64,000 nt of DNA. Source: an uncultured Phycisphaerales bacterium. GTDB lineage: Bacteria > Planctomycetota > Phycisphaerae > WQYP01. The notes beneath the pieces are model-generated. The model was not told the origin of the DNA, did not search any database, and was given only the letters and a program-made list of their open reading frames with translations. The translations under genes and the position numbers were made by a program. The DNA is taken from assembly GCA_903845195.1 (NCBI GenBank), contig CAIMWO010000040.1, positions 1 to 64,000 on the forward strand, read 5' to 3'. This document shows, piece after piece, positions 43,310-49,785 of the stretch (positions are counted from its first letter, which is position 1; each line of letters starts with the position of its first letter).

Positions 43310-43372
43310 AAGCAAGACAACAGAAGCAAGAAGGGCGTTACCGCACGGCTTCTTGCTTCTTGCGTCTTGCTT
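43310..43372. repeat. Long inverted repeat between acpP and fabF
   Basis: Arms of 24 bases (43310-43333, AAGCAAGACAACAGAAGCAA plus GAAG, and 43349-43372) pair at 21 positions around a 15-nt loop. They are built from the CTTGCTTCTT word also found at 14721-14757. In the transcript it would form a stable hairpin between acpP and fabF and could reduce fabF expression relative to acpP. Confidence 0.85.
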
Positions 43373-43383
43373 CCTGCTTCCGC

Positions 43384-43647
43384 TTACTCCTGCGTCTTCT
43401 GCTTGGCTGCTACCGACTTGATGTAGTCGATCGCCTGCCCGACGGTCTGAATCTTCTCGGCTTCTTCATCCGGAATGGACATTTCGAATTCGTCTTCGAA
43501 TTCCATCACCAGCTCGACCGTGTCGAGGCTGTCCGCATTGAGGTCGTTGATGAAGCTCGTGTCGCGGGTGATTTCCGCTTTGTCCACGCCCATCTGCTCG
43601 GCCACGATGTCGATAACCTTCTGCTCGATTTCGTCGATTTCAGCCAT
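43384..43647 (-). CDS. acpP: Acyl carrier protein
   Basis: ACP carries growing acyl chains on a phosphopantetheine arm. The 87-residue acidic protein has the modification site [14 protein letters not shown] with the Ser in DSL, and the typical helix [22 protein letters not shown] 43647 has AGGAGG at ideal spacing, the strongest ribosome binding site in the cluster, which fits the high level at which ACP is made. It lies between fabG and fabF. Confidence 0.97.
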   Translation of the reverse strand: MAEIDEIEQKVIDIVAEQMGVDKAEITRDTSFINDLNADSLDTVELVMEFEDEFEMSIPDEEAEKIQTVGQAIDYIKSVAAKQKTQE

Positions 43648-43756
43648 GTGTTCTGGCCTCCTGATCCTATGAGTTCCAATCGGTATAAATGGGCTCAATC
43701 ACCCAAGATAGAGACCCGATAGCCTACCCAATCCTGTCCACTTTGGCAAACGACTC

Positions 43757-43789
43757 TGACAACTGGCCACTGGCCACTGACAACTGACC
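43757..43789 (+). repeat. TGGCCACTGGCCACTGAC word repeat
   Basis: The gap between fabG and acpP carries TGACAACTGGCCACTGGCCA followed by CTGACAACTGACC, a periodic ACTGGCC/ACTGACA word. It lies just after the fabG stop in transcription order. It is one of the word repeats punctuating this cluster. Confidence 0.7.
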
Positions 43790-43792
43790 GCC

Positions 43793-44533
43793 TCACATCG
43801 TCATCCCGCCGTCCACTGCGATCACCTGCCCGGTAATGTAGCCGGCCTTGTCGCTGGCCAGAAATGCCACCATCGCCGCGATGTCCTTCGTCTCGCCGAA
43901 GCGACGCAACGGAATGATCTCCAGCACCTTCTCCTTGATCTGCGGCGGCAGCACGTCCGTCATGTCCGTAGTGATGAATCCCGGCGCCACGCAATTCGCC
44001 GTCACCTGCTTGCCTGCAAGCTCCCGCGCAATCGACTTGGTCATCCCGATCAGCCCCGCCTTCGAGGCCGCATAATTCACCTGCCCGGCATTGCCGATCA
44101 TCCCCGCCACCGAACTGATATTGATAATCCGCCCCCATTTCGCCCGGATCATCGTCCGCGTCGCCGCCCGGCACGACACAAACGCCGACTTCAAATTCGT
44201 GTTCAGCACATCATCCCAATCCTTGTCTTCCATCCGCATGAACAGCCCGTCGCGCGTGATCCCCGCATTATTCACCAGCACGTCCATCCGGCCATGTTTC
44301 TCGATCGCCTTCTCAATGCTCGCCGTCAGTGCCGCGGAATCCGCGATATCCACCGCCTCGGCCTCCACGCTCCCACCCTTCTCCGCCGCCGCCTTCACTA
44401 CCCCCTCCAGTTTTTCCTTGTTCCGCGCCACCGCGACGACATGAAACCCGTCCGCCGCCAGCGCCAGCACAATCGCCTCACCGATCCCCCGCGATCCCCC
44501 CGTCACATACGCCACCCGCTTCTCATTCGCCAT
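43793..44533 (-). CDS. fabG: 3-oxoacyl-ACP reductase
   Basis: FabG reduces 3-oxoacyl-ACP with NADPH in fatty acid elongation. The 246-residue SDR has TGGSRGIGEAI, LVNNAGITRDGLFMRM, the catalytic Ser-Tyr-Lys in ISSVAGMIGNAGQVNYAASKAG, and a C-terminal ITGQVIAVDGGM. The TRDGL and GNAGQ segments are specific to FabG. It follows fabD by 49 bp and precedes acpP. Confidence 0.96.
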   Translation of the reverse strand: MANEKRVAYVTGGSRGIGEAIVLALAADGFHVVAVARNKEKLEGVVKAAAEKGGSVEAEAVDIADSAALTASIEKAIEKHGRMDVLVNNAGITRDGLFMRMEDKDWDDVLNTNLKSAFVSCRAATRTMIRAKWGRIINISSVAGMIGNAGQVNYAASKAGLIGMTKSIARELAGKQVTANCVAPGFITTDMTDVLPPQIKEKVLEIIPLRRFGETKDIAAMVAFLASDKAGYITGQVIAVDGGMTM

Positions 44534-44556
44534 ATGAAATTCCTTCTCTCAATAAT

Positions 44557-44574
44557 CTTCGTGGTCTTCGTGGT
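44557..44574 (+). repeat. CTTCGTGGT tandem word
   Basis: Two exact copies of CTTCGTGGT stand head to tail in the 49-bp gap between fabD and fabG. A related CTTCGTGTTTTCGTG occurs at about 40547-40561, between the first DUF3300 and DUF2950 genes. Confidence 0.6.
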
Positions 44575-44582
44575 TACGTCTC

Positions 44583-45506
44583 TCACGTCGCCGTAGTCGT
44601 CAACCCTTCCGTCGTCGCATACGTCTCCACCGGCGCTCGCCGGTCGATTTTCTTCATCATCCCCGTCAGCGTCCGACCCGGGCCCACCTCCACCCAGTTC
44701 GTCACGCCCAACCCCCGCAGCGTCTCAATCCCCTGGCACCACCGCACCGGAGAAACCACCTGGTCCACCAGCAACGCCTTGATCGATTCCGTATCCCCGT
44801 GCACCTTGCCCGTCACGTTGCTGATCACCGGCACCCGGCCCGTTGTGAACCGCACCCCCGCCAGCACCTCTTTCATCTGCTCCGCCGCACTCTGCATGAA
44901 CGGCGAATGAAACGCCCCCGCCACCTTCAGCGGAATGCTCCGGCATCCCTTCGCCTCGGCAATCTTCGCCGCGCGCTCACACGCCCCGATCGCCCCGCTC
45001 AGCACAATCTGCCCCGGCGTGTTGTAATTCGCCGGCACGATCACTTCGCCCTGCCCCGCCTCCGCACAGATCGCCGCCGCCGTCGGTTCATCGGCCCCCA
45101 ATAGCGCGAGCATCGTGCTCGGCCCGGCCTCCGCCGCCGCCTGCATCAACTGCCCGCGCGCCCGCACAATCTTCAACCCGTCCTCAAACGAAAACACCCC
45201 CGCGATGTGCAATGCCGTGTACTCGCCCAGCGATAACCCGGCAGCAAACTCCGGCGCCTTGGCCTTGCCCAACTCCAGCAACGTCTCCCAGATCGCCGCA
45301 CTGGTCACAAATATCGCCGCCTGCGCCACATCCGTCTTGTTTAGTTGTTCTTCCGGCCCTTCAAAGCAAATTTTCGATAGCGAAAACCCCAGCGCCCGAT
45401 CCGCCTGGTCGTACACCCGCCGCGCCACGCCGAACCCGGCATAAAAATCCTTCCCCATCCCCACATGCTGGGCGCCTTGACCGGGACATAAGAGAGCCGT
45501 GCTCAT
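44583..45506 (-). CDS. fabD: Malonyl-CoA:ACP transacylase
   Basis: FabD moves malonyl from CoA to ACP. The 307-residue protein starts MSTALLCPGQGAQ and has the nucleophile motif GLSLGEYTAL (GxSxGE), the malonyl-binding RGQLMQ, the catalytic His region AGAFHSPFMQ, and the QVVSPVRW segment. ATG 45506 matches the family; ATG 45515 is closer to the AAGGA sequence and is possible. It is preceded by a TTTTCAATTTTC inverted repeat and by fabH. Confidence 0.95.
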   Translation of the reverse strand: MSTALLCPGQGAQHVGMGKDFYAGFGVARRVYDQADRALGFSLSKICFEGPEEQLNKTDVAQAAIFVTSAAIWETLLELGKAKAPEFAAGLSLGEYTALHIAGVFSFEDGLKIVRARGQLMQAAAEAGPSTMLALLGADEPTAAAICAEAGQGEVIVPANYNTPGQIVLSGAIGACERAAKIAEAKGCRSIPLKVAGAFHSPFMQSAAEQMKEVLAGVRFTTGRVPVISNVTGKVHGDTESIKALLVDQVVSPVRWCQGIETLRGLGVTNWVEVGPGRTLTGMMKKIDRRAPVETYATTEGLTTTAT

Positions 45507-45541
45507 CGTGTACATATTCCTTGTGAAAAAGGCTCAAGGTC

Positions 45542-45605
45542 CAATTTTCAATTTTCAAGATCCGAGACAATCCTTTGGTCTTTGAAACTTGAAAATTGAT
45601 AATTG
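45542..45605. repeat. CAATTTTCAATTTTCAAG inverted repeat
   Basis: Arms at 45542-45559 and 45588-45605 pair with few mismatches around a 28-nt loop. The arms are AT-rich in a GC-rich setting. They fill the fabH-fabD gap and may act as a partial terminator or an RNA processing site. Confidence 0.75.
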
Positions 45606-45612
45606 AAACTTC

Positions 45613-46605
45613 TTACAGCTTAACCGTCACGCCCGCCCACGTCAGCCCCGCGCCGAAGCCCACCATGATGATCCAGTCGCCCGGCCCGCAGCGCCCGGCC
45701 TTCATCGCCTCGTCCAGCGCGATCGGCACGCTCGCCGCACTCGTGTTCCCGTAACGGTCGATGTTCACGAACACCTTGTCCTTCGGGAATCCCATCTTTT
45801 CCGTCGCAGAATCGATGATCCGCTGATTCACCTGGTGCGGCACCACCAATTTCACCGTGTCCGCCGTCAGCCCGCACGATTCCATCGATAACCGCAGGCT
45901 CTCGGTCATCTGGTGCACCGCGAACTTGTACACCTCGCGGCCGTTCATCTTCAAATAATGCTGCCGGGTGTTCACCGTCTCGGCCGTCGCCGGGTTGCGC
46001 GACCCGCCCGCCGGAATCGAGATGAAATGCCAGCCGTGCCCGTTGGCCCCCAGGTTGAACGCCTGCACGCCGCGGGTCGGATCGTCCGATGCGCTCAGCA
46101 CCGCCGCCCCTGCCCCGTCGCCGAACAGAATGCACGTGTTGCGATCCGTGTAATCGATAATCTTGGAAAGTGTCTCCGCCCCGATCACCAGCACATGCTT
46201 GTACGCCCCGTTCTGGATGAATTGCGCCCCCGTCGCCAGTGCATAGACAAACCCCGAACAGGCCGCGTTGATGTCGAACGCCCCGATGTGCTTCTCGATC
46301 CCCAATTCATGCTGCACGATGCACGCCGTGCCCGGCGTCTGAAATTCCGGCGTCAACGTGCCGACGATGATCAGGTCGATGTCCTGTGGTGACAGTTTGG
46401 CCGATTCGAGCGCGCGCTTGGCCGCCAGAACCGCCAGGCTGGCCGTAGTTTCGCCCGGCGAAACGATCCGCCGCTCGCGCATCCCCGTCCGCTGGAAGAT
46501 CCACTCATCGCTGGTCTCGACCATTTTTTCGAGGTCAGCATTGGTCAACCGCTTTTCGGGCAGTGCACATCCGGTCCCGGCAATGATGGCGCCAAATTGA
46601 GGCAT
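45613..46605 (-). CDS. fabH: Beta-ketoacyl-ACP synthase III
   Basis: FabH starts fatty acid synthesis by condensing acetyl-CoA with malonyl-ACP. The 330-residue protein has the catalytic Cys in NAACSGFVYAL, His in VVPHQVNQRI and Asn in RYGNTSAASVP. TSDEWIFQRTGMRERRI near the N-terminus is typical of the family. ATG 46605 fits the family start. The neighbouring plsX and rpmF found in many bacteria are absent. It is the first gene of the cluster in transcription order. Confidence 0.96.
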   Translation of the reverse strand: MPQFGAIIAGTGCALPEKRLTNADLEKMVETSDEWIFQRTGMRERRIVSPGETTASLAVLAAKRALESAKLSPQDIDLIIVGTLTPEFQTPGTACIVQHELGIEKHIGAFDINAACSGFVYALATGAQFIQNGAYKHVLVIGAETLSKIIDYTDRNTCILFGDGAGAAVLSASDDPTRGVQAFNLGANGHGWHFISIPAGGSRNPATAETVNTRQHYLKMNGREVYKFAVHQMTESLRLSMESCGLTADTVKLVVPHQVNQRIIDSATEKMGFPKDKVFVNIDRYGNTSAASVPIALDEAMKAGRCGPGDWIIMVGFGAGLTWAGVTVKL

Positions 46606-46760
46606 TTCGCAGCCACTCCATGAAAAAAGGCCAAGAATATCCACAATAAACCCAGTAGACGCAAGATGCAAACGCCCCCAAGTCGTCACTCGCCATCACC
46701 CACAACCCCGGGATCATGATGACCGAGGACCGAAGAATCGCCTCAGCGATCACCCCCGAT

Positions 46761-46789
46761 TCTGAATTTTGAATTCCGAATTCTGAATT
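46761..46789 (-). repeat. 29-bp GAATTC-rich dispersed repeat, copy 2
   Basis: Read on the minus strand this is AATTCAGAATTCGGAATTCA followed by AAATTCAGA. It differs from copy 1 at 9875-9903 by two bases. It lies upstream of fabH. Confidence 0.75.
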
Positions 46790-46800
46790 TACCCAGCTTC

Positions 46801-46824
46801 GGCGATACACTAGGCGATACACTA
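46801..46824 (+). repeat. Tandem GGCGATACACTA, duplicated -10-like unit
   Basis: Two exact 12-bp copies stand head to tail. Each contains TACACT, a plausible -10. They lie 64 bp before the small basic ORF at 46888, so this may be a doubled promoter. Confidence 0.55.
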
Positions 46825-46887
46825 TTGGATCGGAATGCCCCAAACGCCCCGAATCAAATAGAGATCAGATATTGAGAGGAAGCCGCC

Positions 46888-47028
46888 ATGTCGAAAGAAA
46901 CGCCCAAGCCCATGACCGTCCGCGACCGCCTGAAGAGCAAGCCCAAAGAAAAGACCAAGCCCAAGTCCCAGGAAAAACGCATCCCCAACGCCATCGGCAA
47001 GCTCACCGGGAACCGCTCGCATTGGTGA
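46888..47028 (+). CDS. 46-residue basic protein
   Basis: This gene is below the ORF track limit. ATG 46888 has GAGAGGAAG upstream, and the product MSKETPKPMTVRDRLKSKPK continues Lys/Pro-rich to a C-terminal NAIGKLTGNRSHW. The charge suggests binding to nucleic acid or ribosomes, which is inference. A duplicated -10-like unit lies upstream. It is similar in composition, but not in sequence, to the basic protein at 16631. Confidence 0.6.
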   Translation: MSKETPKPMTVRDRLKSKPKEKTKPKSQEKRIPNAIGKLTGNRSHW

Positions 47029-47216
47029 GACGGGTGCTCAATCGCCGGGGGCGGTTAAGACGGCGGCAGCGGAACAGGAATTCCGGCTGGGCCGGGGCGG
47101 GGGGGGGTGACACTTCTATTTCAGCCAGACGGTCGCCTCACGCGAATTTTGCGGGCGCCATTCGTGCTGCTATACTTTGACCTCCAAACGATGGGGCATA
47201 TAAAAGGGTCTTATAC

Positions 47217-47750
47217 ATGGCGATCAATCACCCGGCCGCAGCCAAGCTCAAAGAGAAATTCCCGAACGTCAAGTTCACCGGAACGGAGTTCAAGGGCGAC
47301 GTGCAGATCGTCGTGCCCAAAGAGCACCTTCTGGAAGTGATCAAATATCTGAAGGACGATGCTTCGCTCAACTACAACATGGTCAGCGACATTTCCTGCG
47401 TCGATTATCTGAATTATCCCGGAGCGCCGGCCAATGGGCGCTTCGGTTTGGTGTACGTTTTGAATTCGATCGCGATGGGCGGGGGCGATGGCACGCCGCG
47501 GCTGATTCTGCGGGTGTTCGTCGATGAGCCGGGGCTGGAAGTCGATTCCCTGGTGCCGCTGTACGCCGGGGCCGAATGGCTGGAACGTGAAGTTTACGAC
47601 ATGTTCGGCGTCAAGTTCCGCGGCCATCCGGATCTGCGGCGAATCCTCACCTGGGACGGCTTCAAAGCCCATCCCCTGCGGAAAGATTACCCCGTCACCG
47701 GCCGCGGCGAACGCGAAGAATATCCCATCCTCTCCCGCGACTCGGCGTAA
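47217..47750 (+). CDS. nuoC: NADH-quinone oxidoreductase subunit C
   Basis: NuoC is a connecting subunit in the peripheral arm of complex I. The 177-residue protein ends with the diagnostic EREVYDMFGVKFRGHPDLRR and GHPDLRRILTWDGFKAHPLRKDYP region. The N-terminal domain includes MVSDISCVDYLNYPG. AAAAGGG precedes the ATG, and a TATACT -10 lies 40 bp upstream. No nuoB or nuoD flanks it, so complex I genes are dispersed, as nuoI at 15984 also shows. Confidence 0.94.
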   Translation: MAINHPAAAKLKEKFPNVKFTGTEFKGDVQIVVPKEHLLEVIKYLKDDASLNYNMVSDISCVDYLNYPGAPANGRFGLVYVLNSIAMGGGDGTPRLILRVFVDEPGLEVDSLVPLYAGAEWLEREVYDMFGVKFRGHPDLRRILTWDGFKAHPLRKDYPVTGRGEREEYPILSRDSA

Positions 47751-47762
47751 CGACCTAATAGA

Positions 47763-47846
47763 AAATGTAAAATAGAAAATAGAAAAAGCTGATGCCTCGG
47801 TGGAAATTCCCAACGCGGCGACAGCCCATTTTTCTATTTTACATTT
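47763..47846. terminator. AT-rich inverted repeat between nuoC and lepB (convergent)
   Basis: AAAATGTAAAATAGAAAATA on the left pairs with TTTTTCTATTTTACATTT at 47829-47846. Another TTTTCTATTT follows at 47851-47860. It lies between two convergent stop codons and probably ends both transcripts. The same words form the hairpin at 49717-49770. Confidence 0.75.
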
Positions 47847-47861
47847 CCTGTTTTCTATTTC

Positions 47862-49679
47862 TTACCTGATGAATCTCATTTCGCCCGCGTTGGGAACAAG
47901 CGGAAGTTCGACGCTGGGCGCTGGCCGGTAGCCGGCGGGCCAGTAGACAAAGAACGCTTTCCCGAGAAGGTAGCGTTTGGGGACGATGCCCTGGCGGATA
48001 CCCAGGTCGTCGAGCGGCGGGTAGATGTCCGCCCAGCTTCGTCCGTCGTCGGACCTTCGGGAGTTGTCCCCCAGGGCGAAGAACTCGTCGGGCCCCAGCG
48101 TCAGGGGATTGCCCATCGTGGCCGTGCCGGGGCCGCTTGGAAATCGGCTCTTGGACTCCGGTCGCGGGCGTGCGACGCTCTGGGTGTAATAAAGATCGCG
48201 GCCCAACTTGAGGTGGCCGATGGTGCAGGCCCCGCCGACCTGGATACGTATTTCCGGCTTGCTCAGGAAGAGCGCGCGATCCCGATTCGGCTCTTCCTTT
48301 TCGATCTCCGCCCTCTCGCGCAATGCGTCGGCGGCCGTCCAGGGCGGCGCGTGTACCAGCAGCAACTTGCCATTCACCAGAAACTGCACCGAATGATCGA
48401 CGTTGCACAGCACGACGTGATAGCCCGTCCCGGCTTTGGGCAGGGGGGTGTCGGTGGCCGGGATACTTCTGATACTCTCCCAGAGGCGGGTCGAAATGTT
48501 GTATTTGACCAGTTCAATGCCCGCGCTGCTCCAGGTGAGTTTGTATTGATTTCGCGGCGCCCCCAGCACCATCGCCAGCGATTGTCCGGCTGCCTCCGCA
48601 GGCGTCCAGGTGCATTCGAGTCGAAGATCGCCGACGCGCAGCAGATCCGTCGCAGGGAGGTCGTTGACATCGCGGTTGTAGCCGAGAATATTGAAGGCGT
48701 AGGGATCTTCGACGGAAAATTGAAGCAGGCCGGCGGTAGCTGCGGGATATTGGATGACGGGCCCACGGATATCCCACTCGTTGGCGTGTGGACCGGCGCC
48801 TTTCCAGGGGTTGTGCCAGCTATCACCGGTGGAGCGGGGTATGCCTTCATCGATGGGATAGTAGTCATTGTCATAGACCAGTTGCCAGAGTTTATCCTGG
48901 ATGAACAGGGGCTTGCGCGCGATCGTGCGGTATTCGGGTCCGGTCTTTCCTCCGGTGGGATCGGGCGGCGCGACGTAGATATCGCCGTTGATGATTTCGA
49001 TGGTTTCCCCCGGCCGGCCGATGAGGCGCTTGATGTAATTGTTCTGGGCTTCGCGGGGTTCCTTGAAGACGATGACGTCCCAGCGCTGCGGATCGAAGAC
49101 CGAGTAAAGGTACTTGAAGACGAGGATGCGGTCGCCGTTATTCGTCCAGGCGAAAGACGCGTTCCCGGAACGGTTTCGGGCATCGAAGGCCGTCGGCCGG
49201 GTGTCGATGTACTGCGGCAGTGAGGTGGGATCGATGTTGAAGCCGCAGTTGGGACAAAGGGTGGCACGCTCATCGCACGGGATGTTGTCGTTGCGGACGA
49301 GATCGGGCCGCTTCACTCCGGCGACGCCCCAACGGGCGCCGTTCTTATCGTAGACGTATTGGAAGCCCAGATTGGCATCGACATCAAAGTGATACCCGCA
49401 CTCGGGGCAAGTCGCTTTGAAGTGAGCGCCGAGCAGTGTCGGAGCCATGGAACCGGTGGGAATGACGAACGCTTCGAGGACAAACGCGCGAAACGTCAGC
49501 GCCAGGATCAGCGCGATGATAATCGCTTCGACGGTGTCGATCAGGCTCCCCAGCGTGTTCTCAGCCTTGGGCGCCGGCATCTTTGCGGCCGGCGCCGCAG
49601 TGGGCGCGCCGCCGGCCGAAAGAGCCGCCAATTCCGCCGGCGGCAACGAAGAAGGTTTGGACGACATTGGTTCGGTCAT
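47862..49679 (-). CDS. lepB: Signal peptidase I with zinc-ribbon and large insertion
   Basis: Signal peptidase I removes Sec signal peptides at the outer face of the inner membrane. The 605-residue protein is two to three times the usual length. A membrane helix (AIIIALILALTFRAFVLEAF) leads to the catalytic Ser in IPTGSMAPTLLG, near residue 77. Then comes a four-Cys zinc ribbon (CPECGYHFD ... CPNCGFNID), the catalytic Lys in NYIKRLIGRPGE, near residue 215, and a long insert of about 300 residues that looks like a beta-sandwich. The GDNS box ALGDNSRRSDDGRSW follows near residue 535. The catalytic pair is intact. AT-rich hairpins flank the gene on both sides. Confidence 0.93.
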   Translation of the reverse strand: MTEPMSSKPSSLPPAELAALSAGGAPTAAPAAKMPAPKAENTLGSLIDTVEAIIIALILALTFRAFVLEAFVIPTGSMAPTLLGAHFKATCPECGYHFDVDANLGFQYVYDKNGARWGVAGVKRPDLVRNDNIPCDERATLCPNCGFNIDPTSLPQYIDTRPTAFDARNRSGNASFAWTNNGDRILVFKYLYSVFDPQRWDVIVFKEPREAQNNYIKRLIGRPGETIEIINGDIYVAPPDPTGGKTGPEYRTIARKPLFIQDKLWQLVYDNDYYPIDEGIPRSTGDSWHNPWKGAGPHANEWDIRGPVIQYPAATAGLLQFSVEDPYAFNILGYNRDVNDLPATDLLRVGDLRLECTWTPAEAAGQSLAMVLGAPRNQYKLTWSSAGIELVKYNISTRLWESIRSIPATDTPLPKAGTGYHVVLCNVDHSVQFLVNGKLLLVHAPPWTAADALRERAEIEKEEPNRDRALFLSKPEIRIQVGGACTIGHLKLGRDLYYTQSVARPRPESKSRFPSGPGTATMGNPLTLGPDEFFALGDNSRRSDDGRSWADIYPPLDDLGIRQGIVPKRYLLGKAFFVYWPAGYRPAPSVELPLVPNAGEMRFIR

Positions 49680-49716
49680 GCGTTCCTGTCAGTACAATAC
49701 AAAATGCAAAATAGAG

Positions 49717-49770
49717 AATAGAAAATAGAAAAACTTTCGCACCTTCTCGCGGCTTTTTCTATTTTCTATT
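49717..49770. terminator. 17-bp AT-rich hairpin between lpdA and lepB
   Basis: AATAGAAAATAGAAAAA (49717-49733) pairs perfectly with 49754-49770 around a 20-nt loop. In the minus-strand transcript of lpdA the second arm is U-rich, so it can act as an intrinsic terminator. The outer parts also match with a gap. The same words occur at 47763-47860 on the other side of lepB. Confidence 0.8.
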
Positions 49771-49785
49771 TTACATTTTCTATTT

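Noticed and set aside
42068-43426. 452-residue plus-strand ORF
   Set aside because: Complement of fabF; Arg/His-rich with no motif.
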